Source: Isoperla grammatica (Eukaryota; Arthropoda; Insecta; Plecoptera; Perlodidae). Taken from it: 64,000 nucleotides of DNA. The stretch lies in NCBI GenBank assembly GCA_945910005.1, contig OX246747.1:19854686-19918685 (forward strand), read 5' to 3'. A model generated the notes under the pieces. The model did not search any database. It saw nothing but the letters and a program-made list of their open reading frames with translations, and was not told the origin of the DNA. Positions 1 to 11,000 of this stretch are shown piece by piece (position 1 is the first letter of the stretch; each line of letters opens with the position of its first letter). A program made the translations under genes and the position numbers.

Positions 1-196
1 ACTCTTAAACTCGTAAAATGCCACCAAATGCAATGAGAGGACCAACAAAGTTTTCTGGGGCTTTGCGCCCCAGACCCGCATTAGCTAGGGGGCATCCCCC
101 CCCAGACCCCCCATTGTAGTTCCCGGAACTAGGGGGGGGGGGGGGGGGTCACGAAGAAAGTCGCTCCAGTAGTTCAAAATAGGGTGTGCGCCACTG
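1..196. other. Non-coding edge with a G-run
   Basis: No gene is visible. The stretch has C-rich and G-rich blocks and a run of more than 15 G at about 131-149. It ends where the first SINE copy begins. Confidence 0.5.
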
Positions 197-490
197 GCTT
201 AACGTCTCATATTTTTGCAACGAGGCTAATCGAGACAATGAGTGGGTGATATATGAAGATGAAATATGGGGCTGTTTGGAGGAAAAGGGCAAGTAGGAGG
301 GAGGGCGCGTGAGAAAAGGGAAGAGGAGGAAAGGGGATTGGGATGTGGACTGCATTTAGTCTGACTTCTCCTCCTCGACCAGTCCGGCTAGGGTGACCCT
401 ACCAGAAGCATACGTTTCCGCCGGCATAGCTCCAGGAATCATCAAAGCGCACAAACCTGCCCACCACAATAAGGTAGCAGTCCCTGGGGC
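197..490 (-). mobile_element. SINE-like repeat, short subfamily (A)
   Basis: The plus strand runs from the shared block GGCTTAACGTCTCATATTT to the shared block ending near GCAGTCCCTGGG. By comparison with other copies the sense strand is minus, because the GATT-rich end on the plus strand corresponds to a 3' (AATC)n tail. A short CACTGGC occurs on both sides and may be a degraded target duplication. Subfamily A has a GGGGCAAGTAGGAGGG middle segment in place of the longer middle of subfamily B. Confidence 0.8.
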
Positions 491-908
491 CAAGCACTGG
501 CCACTAATGAAATGAAATTACATTAACAGAGTTAGGCCTAGAAAATGAATTACGGTTTATCAGAATGAAAGATGCAAGAGTCAACTTTGAGAAATCTTCT
601 TTCTGTAGAGGCGGCCATGATTTTTTAAGTTATGATATGATAGTTTAAGAGATTATTCATAAATATACTATATAGTATATACCCACAGATAAAATAAATA
701 TGTTAAGACCTAAATCTGTGTTATTTTTGTTTTTGTGTAAGCTTCTTTCTGAGTTTTCGCCCCTTATGACTATGTGCTGTCTCAAAGGCCCTCTTGATGC
801 ATTGTTGACCCGTCCATGTGTTATACTGTTGGCATCAAGAGGGCAGTGTATGTTAAAGATGTTTGGTTGTGATTGTGGTTGCCGAGGAGACGAGGGTGAT
901 CTACGGAT
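491..908. other. No gene seen
   Basis: AT-rich unique-looking DNA. The 75-codon reading frame at 700-927 has no recognisable domain and runs into the transposon that begins at 912, so it is not called. Confidence 0.5.
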
Positions 909-911
909 CTG

Positions 912-1767
912 GACCCCTATTCGGTAACATTCCCATTTGTGCCTGAAATGAAAGCAGCCGAAACGAATGCAGGCAGAAATTATTTGCCCGTTTCAGCCGT
1001 CGCCAAAGATGAACAAAATAGCGATTCTATAACAGCGCCTGAAGTGTGTATGTACGCTTTGGGAGGACATCACAAGGCGACTGAGCCACCGAGGCTGTAA
1101 GCCAATCAGAAACAGTCAATATCATGATTTAGAGGGGCGTGATCACTGCAACACGGCTCAAATCAAAACAAACATAACCCTACACAGTTACATGAACGCG
1201 TCTTTTACAACACAAGAAGCAACCTAGAATGCCCTATTTCTCTATCCTAGGAATTTAGTCTATGTTCTAGGAAGCCTACAAGGTAATGCCTAGGCCTACG
1301 CCAATATCTAATTATGTCTTAACACTGAATTTATATGTATCGGCCTAGTAATACGGCAGTCTCAATGATACAATAGGCCTAGGCTAGAGTTGTTGACGTA
1401 AGATTTCTCTAATGGTGGGCGTCACTAGACCGCGGCGCCGGCTGAGATTTTCGAATTATAAAGACAGTCTCATATGAAAAGTAAATACGTTGTTTATTGG
1501 TGTTTTTCACTCATTATAATGGAACATAATTATTGAATACAGTTTGCAGTACGATATCACGCGTCAACAGTTATTATCCATGCTTAATATTAGAGCTGAT
1601 TTTGTTTCACCAGTAAAAAAGCTACTGAAACCATATCAGGACAACGGAAATGGATTCAGGCGGAAACGGGCACCAAAAAAGTTATAAAATCGCAATTATC
1701 CGATCAACGTCGAATTCAGGCAGAAACCATATCAGGACTTACGTAAAAAAGTTACAGAATAGGGGTC
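912..1767. mobile_element. Non-autonomous DNA transposon, CTG target duplication
   Basis: The element is 856 bp. It starts GACCCCTATTC and ends GAATAGGGGTC, an exact 11-bp terminal inverted repeat whose similarity extends inward through a GTAAC/GTTAC pair. It is bounded by CTG at 909-911 and 1768-1770. No transposase is encoded. The 189-bp element at 6587-6775 has almost the same ends and a CAG duplication, which is the same CWG target on the other strand. CWG or TWA 3-bp duplications are characteristic of PIF/Harbinger transposons, and transposases of that group lie nearby. The family assignment is inference. Confidence 0.8.
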
Positions 1768-1770
1768 CTG

Positions 1771-1924
1771 GACAGGGGATAGACGACTTGTTTTGTGTTC
1801 CTGCTAAGTATATATTCAATTCTTGGTAATAATAAATAGTTAATTTGTTAATAAGTTACATACGTGTAGTTAATTCCCTCTAGTTTTCCTCTTACCTATA
1901 CAGTCGGGACAAGAGTGTAACATC
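1771..1924 (+). mobile_element. 3' part of a gypsy-type LTR (remnant)
   Basis: This AT-rich stretch ends GTGTAACA two bases before a primer-binding-site-like sequence, the usual arrangement for a retrotransposon LTR. Its 5' border is not clear and no second LTR copy was found in the window. The DNA transposon at 912-1767 lies immediately upstream and may have cut it. Confidence 0.4.
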
Positions 1925-1938
1925 TGGCGCCCAACGTG
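1925..1938 (+). promoter_or_regulatory. tRNA primer-binding site of gypsy-type element
   Basis: TGGCGCCCAACGTG matches the common form of primer-binding sites complementary to a tRNA 3' end. It sits just after the LTR end and upstream of the gag remnant. Confidence 0.6.
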
Positions 1939-1970
1939 CAAAACCACAAGTACAAGTAAGTAGTAATCGA

Positions 1971-2226
1971 GTACATTCGTGTGCCGCGCTTATCAAGAGT
2001 TTATTATCGAGTGCATTCGTGTGCCGCGCTTTTCAAGAGTTTATTATCGAGTGCATTCGTGTGCCGCGCTTTTCAAGAGTTTATTATCGAGTACATTCGT
2101 GTGCCGCGCTTATCAAGAGTTTATTATCGAGTGCATTCGTGTGCCGCGCTTTTCAAGAGTTTATTATCGAGTGCATTCGTGTGCCGCGCTTTTCAAGAGT
2201 TTATTATCGAGTACATTCGTGTGCCG
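1971..2226. repeat. 40-bp tandem repeat with 120-bp higher-order period
   Basis: There are six full 40-bp units (starting 1971, 2011, 2051, 2091, 2131, 2171) and a 16-bp partial unit. Units 1 and 4 carry GTACATTC/TTATC. Units 2, 3, 5 and 6 carry GTGCATTC/TTTTC. The true repeat is therefore 120 bp in two copies. Because 120 is divisible by 3 and the units lack stops, all three plus frames stay open, which explains three overlapping ORFs here. The array lies in the leader between primer-binding site and gag. Confidence 0.9.
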
Positions 2227-2863
2227 TGTTAATTATTTTATTTTGTGTAATTTGGAGAACAGTGCTACGAGCGCGCGTCTTAAGTATGCCTGAAACAAGG
2301 GCACAAGCGGGACAATTGAGCACGAACACTACATCGTCTCCAGGCGAACAGCAAGCTCCAGTGGGACCGGTACCACATATTGACAGGCTGGAAGCAGTCT
2401 TGGTACATTGCTTGGTACCATTACGGGCCGTCTCAGCGCCCTCGAGGCACCTGGCTGCGTCGCCGGTACTTCACACAGTGGGGTGGAACAGCGCGCTGTG
2501 GTGTGTCCCATTACTCGACCGCCAATGACTGTGCGGTTCCAAGACGACGGCAAAGTTCATCCCATGGATTTCCTTCATGCCATGGAGATGTATTTTGCAC
2601 AGACACCCGTTCATGTGAGTGAGTGGATGCCCAACTCGATGGGATGCCAGGAGACTGGGGACGGGCGTTTGTGGACACGTGGCAAACCTGGGAGGAGTTT
2701 ACGTAAGCGTTTGTCGACTTGTTTTGGTCGGAGAACACGCAAGAAAACCTGATCGACGAACTTTACACATCCTTTTACAACCGTCAGCTTCATAAATCGA
2801 TGGCTGAATTCTTCGTTTCGTGGATGCGGAAGACTAAATATCTCTCCACGCCTATTCCGCCGC

Positions 2864-3223
2864 GGCCATTTGTACGGCGCATGAGTCATCTGTTCCCGGC
2901 AAACGTGGAAAATGTCCTCGTCGCCGCAAGATTGATATTTGGGCTTAACGTCTCATATTTTTGCAACTTGGCTAATCAAGACGATGAGTGGGTGATAATG
3001 AAGATGAAATTGGGGGCTCTTTGGAGGAAAGGGGCAAGTAGGAGGCCATTTGTACGGCGCATGAGTCATCTGTTCCCGGCAAACGTGGAAAATGTCCTCG
3101 TCGCCGCAAGATTGATATTTGGGCTTAACGTCTCATATTTTTGCAACTTGGCTAATCAAGACGATGAGTGGGTGATAATGAAGATGAAATTGGGGGCTCT
3201 TTGGAGGAAAGGGGCAAGTAGGA
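2864..3223. repeat. 180-bp tandem duplication inside gag/SINE
   Basis: Positions 2864-3043 and 3044-3223 are near-identical. Each unit holds gag sequence (GGCCATTTGTACGG...) followed by the start of the inserted SINE. The duplication therefore happened after the SINE had inserted. The breakpoint lies at a short shared GG. Confidence 0.9.
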
Positions 3224-3410
3224 GGGAGCGTGAGGAAAGGGGAAAGGGGAGGAAAGGGGATTGGGGTGTGGGCTGCACTTCGTCTGACTTCTCCTCCTCG
3301 ACCAGTCCGGCTAGGGTGGCCCTACCAAAAGCATACGCTTCCGCCGACATAGCTCTTGGGATCAACGAAGCACGCAAACCTGCCCACCACGGTAAGGTAG
3401 CAGTCCCTGG
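2932..3410 (-). mobile_element. SINE-like repeat (A) inserted in gag
   Basis: Subfamily A begins TTGATATTTGGGC and ends at GTCCCTGG on the plus strand. It is split by the tandem duplication, with a partial copy at 2932-3043 and a complete one from about 3112. It interrupts the gypsy gag, so it is younger than that element. No clear target duplication is visible. Confidence 0.85.
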
Positions 3411-3697
3411 GAGTTTCCACGCCCGCACAAACGTTGCAGATATTGCGGGACATGGACGACGCAGCAGCAAGATGTCAACAACGAGGGGACGTCAACCAAT
3501 TTGGTCCCCGTTCGCAACAATTCAAAACGGAGGCAAATCACCAACCATCGCATGGTAGGCCTACGGGTAGTTATAACAACCAATGGAGGGAGAGCGGGGC
3601 TACCGGAAATAATCAGTGGCGTGATCGTCAAGGAATTCGTGACAACCGTCCTCGCGTTAACCAGATGGAGATCAACCACGACGTCGCGGGGCTCTAG

Positions 3698-4740
3698 TTA
3701 CTTCCTCGAAGGCAACTCAACAAGATCTTCCGACTGCGACCATTCGATCCATTGTGTGGTAGAGATGTGTCCGGTGGAAGACATACTGAACGACGCGTGT
3801 GTTACCAATGGGGACAACCAACCTATACTGAACGACGCGTGTGTTACCAATAGGGACACTATTCTCGCACTAATTGTCGTGTTGTACGCTGTTGTTTCAA
3901 GGCTCCTAGTCAGCAGGTTTCAGGTTCCTGTCGGTGATGTATTCACTAGTAGTGTCGCTAGTTTCACAACGTAAACTGTGCTGCGTGTTTCAGCTGTCAA
4001 GCCAGACTACTCTGACCTACCGATGGTCCCCAGCTCGGTGTGGGAGAACCCATCTCCGTCCAGCAACAAACAGTCCATCTTATTTGATGAGTGTGTGGCC
4101 GAGGTGAGTAGTTCACAGCACACCACGACATTGAACCTCCCATGGGACTGACTGGCTCCATACTGTGCATGCTCCACCCCTTCCATACATATGACATACC
4201 TTTGTGCAAAAACCTAAAATGAAACATGTTAAAAAGTGGAAATATGTATTTATCTTAAAAAAATTCGTTTTAATTTTTACGAAGATCCAGTTTAGGGGGA
4301 GAAAACAGGGGGGTGTATCTATATCTCAAACAAACGAATATGTAATAAACGTAAAAAGTGATGATTGGATTCTATTTTAAAAATAGATAATTATTGCACT
4401 TTTTTTAAATATTTAATTAGGGGTGTATAAACATTTTTTTAGGCACCAGTATCTATTAAACCAAAGATGTTACAAACTTAAAAATTGTGATTAGATTCTA
4501 CTTCAAAAATAAAGGAATGCGTGTTTTACCATTAACCTAAAATACTGTTAAGGAGGATGAAAAGTGGTGGTGAAGTGTAGGGGTTGCTTTTTTAATCTCA
4601 AAGACTGTAGATATTCCAGACATGAACATTCGTACGGCCTACAACGATTATTCTTTTAGAATAAAGAAACACATTTTTATCAATTTTCGTAAATCCGTTA
4701 AGAGAGTGGTTAAAAAGGGTGTTTTTTAATTCAGATGATT
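3698..4740. other. Decayed, mostly AT-rich stretch
   Basis: A direct duplication of about 30-40 bp (ACTGAACGACGCGTGTGTTACC) lies at about 3786-3855. After 4240 the DNA is AT-rich with no coding signal. The short frames at 3501-3974 and 3997-4227 are not supported by any motif. Confidence 0.45.
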
Positions 4741-5032
4741 GATTGATTTTTGGCTTATCGTCTTATATTTTTTCAACTTGGCTAATCAAGATGACGAATG
4801 GGTGATAATGAAGATGAAATTGGGGGCTCTTTGGAGGAAAAAGGCAAGTAGGAGGGCGCGTCAGGAAAGGGGAGGAAAAGGGATTAGGGTGTGAACTGCA
4901 CTTCGTCTGACTTCTCCTCCTCGACCAGTCCGGCTAGGGTGGCCCTACCAGAAGCATACGCTTCCGCCGGCATAGCTCTCGGGATCAACAAAGCACGTAA
5001 ATCTGCCCACCACGATAAGGTAGCAGTCCCTA
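4741..5032 (-). mobile_element. SINE-like repeat, subfamily A
   Basis: A full subfamily A copy starting with a GATTGATTTTTGGC-like tail (plus strand) and ending at GCAGTCCC. It has several substitutions compared with the copy at 38590, so it is older. Confidence 0.85.
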
Positions 5033-5566
5033 CCAATTTTTTAAAAACAGAAGAAAACGGCGAAGATGTTACAACATGGAAATTGGTATTTGGGCACCTT
5101 TAAATACGATACGGCTAGAAATGTTACAGCATTTAACAAACTCTTGTCGAGGAGGATGATAAAAGGGGGTGTTTTTTTTTTATGATGATTCCTATATCCC
5201 ACAAAGCGGAGATGGAAAATGTAACAATTTACAATAATTGAAATTGCTACTTAGATATTCCTTTAAAATAAACTAATCACATGTTTTATTGATTTCATAA
5301 AATCCAGTTAGTCGCTAAAATCCAGTTAGCGATGGTCTATACAATACAATATAAATCCTAAGACATAGAATTGTAATTATTAAAACGAGACACTATAGAA
5401 AATTCTTAGTTGCAGCACACTATCGTCTGGGAAAGAAGGACTTTGAGTTGTGATTATCAGGGTGCTTTGTTTACTGTTAGCCACGTGGGAAGTCAGTAAT
5501 GTTAAATTGTCATATATACGTCACAAATTGAGCAGTTTGAACACTGGCTTACACTATAGCTTTTTC
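5033..5566. other. No gene seen
   Basis: AT-rich sequence without coding or repeat structure that I can support. Confidence 0.4.
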
Positions 5567-5574
5567 TATATAAG
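5567..5574 (+). promoter_or_regulatory. Possible TATA box
   Basis: TATATAAG lies about 400 bp upstream of the Harbinger transposase ATG, in a local shift from AT-rich to mixed composition. It could be that transposon's promoter. No initiator can be assigned. Confidence 0.25.
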
Positions 5575-5815
5575 CAGCCCCGACTGAGAGATCGGGGTCC
5601 TTTTTGCTTCCAACACTCACGCAGACTACTGCAGAGTTTTGGGTGCACCACTGCAGCCTACTGCGGAGTGCACAGTCTTGGGAACATACCCCGTACGCAG
5701 CTTTCTGCTAGAAGAAGGTCGGTTGAAGGCAGCCTACTGCTACGACTGACTGAATACTGGTGGCATCCTGTTTACGCCGTATAGAGAGTAAGGGCGGGAT
5801 GCACAGTCGTTTGCT

Positions 5816-5913
5816 GGGGGTCCCCCAGGCTGGGTATCCCCTAGGGGTTCCCTAGCTGGCTCGATGCAATGCAGTCGTCTAGGGAACCCCCAGGGGATAC
5901 CCAGGGGTCCCCC
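5816..5913. repeat. Imperfect inverted repeat upstream of transposase
   Basis: A 40-nt arm (5816-5855, GGGTATCCCCTAGGGGTTCC core) pairs with 5879-5913 across a 23-nt loop. It would make a strong G/C-rich hairpin 65 bp before the transposase start codon. It may be a subterminal repeat of the transposon or an independent fold-back. Confidence 0.7.
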
Positions 5914-5978
5914 AGGCTATGTGAGCTCTAGGGCACCCCTAGGTCTCCCCTAACAGCTCCGTAGCCACGTGTTTCATC

Positions 5979-6284
5979 ATGGCGGGCGTCGACGACTTTT
6001 TTGAATACGCCGAGTATTAAATGAGAAACGACGAGGAAAACGAATATATTGCTGCAATGGAGCAACCGCGGAGGTATTTGCGAGATGGTGAGAACCCATT
6101 GGAGTTCTACACTGGCATACAATTCAAAAAAAGATACAGGTTTGAGTAAGAGACGGTGATGAGCATTATGCTGGACCTCAACATCAGCCTGCAGCTACAG
6201 CAGCAAAATCGACGGAGTTTACCGATGCCACCAATTATCCAATTCGTGTGTGCTTTACGGTTTTACGCAAGTGGTAGCTTCCAG
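5979..6284 (+). pseudogene. PIF/Harbinger transposase, exon 1
   Basis: From ATG 5979 the frame reads MAGVDDFFEYAEY, a stop, then a helix-rich segment ending ALRFYASGSFQ at 6284. LRFYATGSFQ-type sequence is a hallmark of HARBI1-like transposases just before the DDE domain. The exon ends CCAG/GTACAG, a consensus splice donor, in phase 0, matching the phase 0 acceptor at 11198. Two in-frame stops (after EYAEY and after RYRFE) show it is no longer functional as written. The 102-codon length suits a first exon of this family. The intron between the exons is 4913 bp and is mostly satellite. Confidence 0.8.
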
Positions 6285-6586
6285 GTACAGTCTTATTACT
6301 ATATACATAGGCCTTACGCGCGTATTCTTGTAGGGCATAGCTACGCCTAGGCTAACCGAGAAGAGGTGTAGGCCCTAGGTCTAGGCCTGCCTACCAGGCC
6401 ATCAGCCTCGTGCGAGGCCTAACCTATCTCCACTAGGCCTACGCGCTTTATAGACGCGTAGGGCCTAGACTAGGCCAGGCCTAGACCTAACCTACAGGTG
6501 TAAAGCCTCCTAGCTAGATGCTAGGCTAGACCTAACCTGTCTCCTATTACGCGGTTTTACACGGAAGTGGTAGGCCTAGCATCCAG
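6285..6586. repeat. Degenerate start of the 135-bp array (intron)
   Basis: TAGGCCTA-rich DNA with diverged pieces of the 135-bp unit. It ends with the unit fragment CGGTTTTACACGGAAGTGG and GCATCCAG, where the 189-bp MITE sits. Confidence 0.6.
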
Positions 6587-6775
6587 GACCCTTATTCTAT
6601 AACTCCACCGAAACGGATTCGGTCGGAAATTACAACAATTTTGGCCGAAATGGAAACAATTGCAGTTCCACAACAATATAACTGACACAATAATTTCCAA
6701 TTAGTATTGTTATTATTTCTCAATTGTTTCCATTTCGGCCCGAATCCATTTCGGGAGTTTTATAGAATAGGGGTC
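6587..6775. mobile_element. 189-bp MITE with CAG target duplication
   Basis: The element starts GACCCTTATTCTATAA and ends TTATAGAATAGGGGTC, with nearly perfect inverted termini of about 45 bp. CAG occurs at 6584-6586 and 6776-6778. Uninterrupted units of the same satellite (about 9870-9900 and 10283-10312) contain GCATCCAGGTAGGCC, which is the exact empty site, so borders and duplication are certain. It shares ends with the element at 912-1767. It has no coding capacity. Confidence 0.9.
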
Positions 6776-9700
6776 CAGGTAGGCCTACTCGTATCACTAT
6801 ATACATAGGCCCTAGGCTAGGCCTAACTCAGAGGCCTAGGCCATCAGCCAATAGTGCTAGATGCTAGACATAAACTGTCTCCTATAACGTGGTTTTACAC
6901 GGAAGTGGTAGGCCTACTCGTAACACTAGGCCTATATACATAGGCCCTAGGCTAGGCCTTACTCAGAGGCCTAGGCCATCAGCCAATAGTGCTAGATGCT
7001 AGACATAAACTGTCTCCTATTACGTGGTTTTACACGGAAGTGGTAGGCCTACTCGTAACACTAGGCCTTTATACATAGGCCCTAGGCTAGGCCTAACTCA
7101 GAGGTATAGGCCTTCAGCCAAAAGTGCTAGATGCTAGACATAACCTGTCTCCTATTACGTGGTTTTACACGGAAGTGGTAGGCCTACTCGTAACACTAGG
7201 CCTATATACATAGGCCCTAGGCTAGGCCTAACTCAGAGGTATAGGCCATCAGCCAATAGTGCTAGATGCTAGACATAACCTGTCTCCTATTACGCGGTTT
7301 TACACGGAAGTGGTAGGCCTACTCGTAACACTAGGCCTATATACATAGGCCCTAGGCTAGGCCTAACTCAGAGGTATAGGCCATCAGCCAATAGTGCTAG
7401 ATGCTAGACATAACCTGTCTCCTATTACGTGGTTTTACACGGAAGTGGTAGGCCTACTCGTAACACTAGGCCTATATACATAGGCCCTAGGCTAGGCCTA
7501 ACTCAGAGGTATAGGCCATCAGCCAATAGTGCTAGATGCTAGACATAACCTGTCTCCTATTACGCGGTTTTACACGGAAGTGGTAGGCCTACTCGTAACA
7601 CTAGGCCTTTATACATAGGCCCTAGGCTAGGCCTAACTCAGAGGTATAGGCTTTCAGCCAAAAGTGCTAGATGCTAGACATAACCTGTCTCCTATTACGT
7701 GGTTTTACACGGAAGTGGTAGGCCTACTCGTAACACTAGGCCTATATACATAGGCCCTAGGCTAGGCCTAACTCAGAGGTGTAGGCCATCAGCCAATAGT
7801 GCTAGATGCTAGACATAACCTGTCTCCTATTACGCGGTTTTACACGGAAGTGGTAGGCCTACTCGTAACACTAGGCCTATATACATAGGCCCTAGGCTAG
7901 GCCTAACTCAGAGGTATAGGCCATCAGCCAATAGTGCTAGATGCTAGACATAACCTGTCTCCTATTACGCGGTTTTACACGGAAGTGGTAGGCCTACTCG
8001 TAACACTAGGCCTTTATACATAGGCCCTAGGCTAGGCCTAACTCAGAGGTATAGGCCATCAGCCAATAGTGCTAGATGCTAGACATAACCTGTCTCCTAT
8101 TACGTGGTTTTACACGGAAGTGGTAGGCCTACTCGTAACACTAGGCCTTTATACATAGGCCCTAGGCTAGGCCTAACTCAGAGGTATAGGCCATCAGCCA
8201 ATAGTGCTAGATGCTAGACATAACCTGTCTCCTATTACGTGGTTTTACACGGAAGTGGTAGGCCTACTCGTAACACTAGGGGCCCTAGGCTAGGCCTAAC
8301 TCAGAGGTATAGGCTTTCAGCCAAAAGTGCTAGATGCTAGACATAACCTGTCTCCTATTACGTGGTTTTACACGGAAGTGGTAGGCCTACTCGTAACACT
8401 AGGCCTATATACATAGGCCCTAGGCTAGGCCTAACTCAGAGGTGTAGGCCATCAGCCAATAGTGCTAGATGCTAGACATAACCTGTCTCCTATTACGTGG
8501 TTTTACACGGAAGTGGTAGGCCTACTCGTAACACTAGGCCTTTATACATAGGCCCTAGGCTAGGCCTAACTCAGAGGTATAGGCTTTCAGCCAAAAGTGC
8601 TAGATGCTAGACATAACCTGTCTCCTATTACGTGGTTTTACACGGAAGTGGTAGGCCTACTCGTAACACTAGGCCTATATACATAGGCCCTAGGCTAGGC
8701 CTAACTCAGAGGTATAGGCTTTCAGCCAAAAGTGCTAGATGCTAGACATAACCTGTCTCCTATTACGTGGTTTTACACGGAAGTGGTAGGCCTACTCGTA
8801 ACACTAGGCCTTTATACATAGGCCCTAGGCTAGGCCTAACTCAGAGGTATAGGCTTTCAGCCAAAAGTGCTAGATGCTAGACATAACCTGTCTCCTATTA
8901 CGTGGTTTTACACGGAAGTGGTAGGCCTACTCGTAACACTAGGCCTATATACATAGGCCCTAGGCTAGGCCTAACTCAGAGGTATAGGCCATCAGCCAAT
9001 AGTGCTAGATGCTAGACATAACCTGTCTCCTATTACGTGGTTTTACACGGAAGTGGTAGGCCTACTCGTAACACTAGGCCTTTATACATAGGCCCTAGGC
9101 TAGGCCTAACTCAGAGGTATAGGCTTTCAGCCAAAAGTGCTAGATGCTAGACATAACCTGTCTCCTATTACGTGGTTTTACACGGAAGTGGTAGGCCTAC
9201 TCGTAACACTAGGCCTATATACATAGGCCCTAGGCTAGGCCTAACTCAGAGGTGTAGGCCATCAGCCAATAGTGCTAGATGCTAGACATAACCTGTCTCC
9301 TATTACGCGGTTTTACACGGAAGTAGTAGGCCTACTCGTAACACTAGGCCTTTATACATAGGCCCTAGGCTAGGCCTAACTCAGAGGTATAGGCCTTCAG
9401 CCAAAAGTGCTAGATGCTAGACATAACCTGTCTCCTATTACGTGGTTTTACACGGAAGTGGTAGGCCTACTCGTAACACTAGGCCTTTATACATAGGCCC
9501 TAGGCTAGGCCTAACTCAGAGGTATAGGCCATCAGCCAATAGTGCTAGATGCTAGACATAACCTGTCTCCTATTACGCGGTTTTACACGGAAGTGGTAGG
9601 CCTACTCGTAACACTAGGCCTATATACATAGGCCCTAGGCTTGGCCTAACTCAGAGGTATAGGCCATCAGCCAATAGTGCTAGATGCTAGACATAACCTG

Positions 9701-10510
9701 TCTCCTATTACGCGGTTTTACACGGAAGTGGTAGGCCTACTCGTAACACTAGGCCTATATACATAGGCCCTAGGCTAGGCCTAACTCAGAGGTTTAGGCC
9801 ATCAGCCCATAGTGCTAGATGCTAGACATAACCGGTCTCCTATTACGTGGTTTTACACTGAAGTGGTAGGCCTAGCATCCAGGTAGGCCTACTCGTATCA
9901 CTATATACATAGGCCCTAGGCTAGGCCTAACTCAGAGGTATAGGCCATCAGCCAATAGTGCCAGATGCTAGACATAACCTGTCTCCTATTACGCGGTTTT
10001 ACACGGAAGTGGTAGGCCTACTCGTAACACTAGGCCTATATACATAGGCCCTAGGCTAGGCCTAACTCAGAGGTATAGGCCATCAGCCAATAGTGCTAGA
10101 TGCTAGACATAACCTGTCTCCTATTACGCGGTTTTACACGGAAGTGGTAGGCCTACTCGTAACACTAGGCCTATATACATAGGCCCTAGGCTAGGCCTAA
10201 CTCAGAGGTATAGGCCATCAGCCAATAGTGCTAGATGCTAGACATAACCGGTCTCCTATTACGTGGTTTTACACTGAAGTGGTAGGCCTAGCATCCAGGT
10301 AGGCCTACTCGTATCACTATATACATAGGCCCTAGGCTAGGCCTAACTCAGAGGTATAGGCCATCAGCCAATAGTGCCAGATGCTAGACCTAGACATAAC
10401 CTGTCTCCTATTACGTGGTTTTACACGGAAGTAGTAGGCCTACTCGTAACACTAGGCCTATATACATAGGCCCTAGGCTAGGCCTAACTCAGAGGTACAG
10501 GCCATCAGCG
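6776..10510. repeat. 135-bp satellite array, about 27 copies
   Basis: The unit begins GGTAGGCCTACTCGTAACAC and repeats every 135 bp (for example 6911, 7046, 7181). Variant positions are CCATCAGCCAATAG versus CTTTCAGCCAAAAG, TATATA versus TTTATA, and TACGTGG versus TACGCGG. Some units carry a longer form with GCATCCAGGTAGGCC. A unit near 8278 has lost about 12-14 bp. The unit resembles the transposase exon 1 end plus start of intron (6258-6315), so it probably arose by amplification of that junction. The array fills most of the transposase intron. Confidence 0.95.
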
Positions 10511-10845
10511 TTGTATTTGTGTATTATAACCAATAATAAGTATAGTGCTATAGGCCTAGACATAACCTCTCCCGTTACATGGGCATAGCTTCCAGGTAAA
10601 GCCTAGTGCTGGGCCTGTGTAGGGCATACTAGGCCGTCAGTCTGGTGCTTTTTAACCTCTCCCCCCCTTACTAACCATTAATATTATAGATTTTACATCG
10701 ATGTGGTGTCATAAAATATGTAACGTGGTGGCCTACTCATCGGGGCTAGTATATTCATCACACAAATAGGTATGTGTCTACCCTAGCTATACTGCAGATT
10801 TCAATTGGTTCTAGACAGCCATGTAGGCTTAGCCATGGTTTGATT

Positions 10846-11000
10846 GATTGATATTTGGGCTTAACGTCTCATATTTTTGCAACGAGGCTAATCGAGACAA
10901 TGAGTGGGTGATTTATGAAGATGAAATAGGGGTCTGTTTGGAGGAAAGGGGCAAATAGGAGGGCGGGGTGGAAAGGGGAAAGGGGAGGAAAGGGGATAGG
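10846..11000 (-). mobile_element. SINE-like repeat (A), partial
   Basis: The tail half of subfamily A (TGATTGATTGATATTTGGGC through GGGGAGGAAAGGGGA). The conserved head block is missing. It lies in the Harbinger intron. Confidence 0.8.

Larger units (their letters stand above)
2286..3697 (+). pseudogene. Ty3/gypsy-type gag, frameshifted and interrupted
   Basis: The reading starts at ATG 2286 (MPETRAQAG), moves to a second frame with FLHAMEMYFAQTPVHVSEWM near 2570-2630, and then to a third frame with FWSENTQENLIDELYTSFYN from 2722. This order and these motifs are typical of gypsy-group Gag capsid regions. At about 2932 a SINE plus a 180-bp tandem duplication interrupts it. A Q/R/N-rich Gag tail resumes at about 3434-3697. 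No zinc knuckle, protease or polymerase follows, so the element is a dead fragment. The family assignment rests on motif recognition without alignment. Confidence 0.7.

Noticed and set aside
700..927. 75-codon ORF
   Set aside because: It overlaps the transposon border at 912 and has no recognisable domain.
1979..2528. Overlapping plus-strand ORFs rich in SRVYYRVHSCAALFK
   Set aside because: They are products of the 40/120-bp tandem repeat, not of a gene.
6776..10510. CRISPR-like array
   Set aside because: Units are contiguous 135-bp satellite repeats without unique spacers, in an animal genome.
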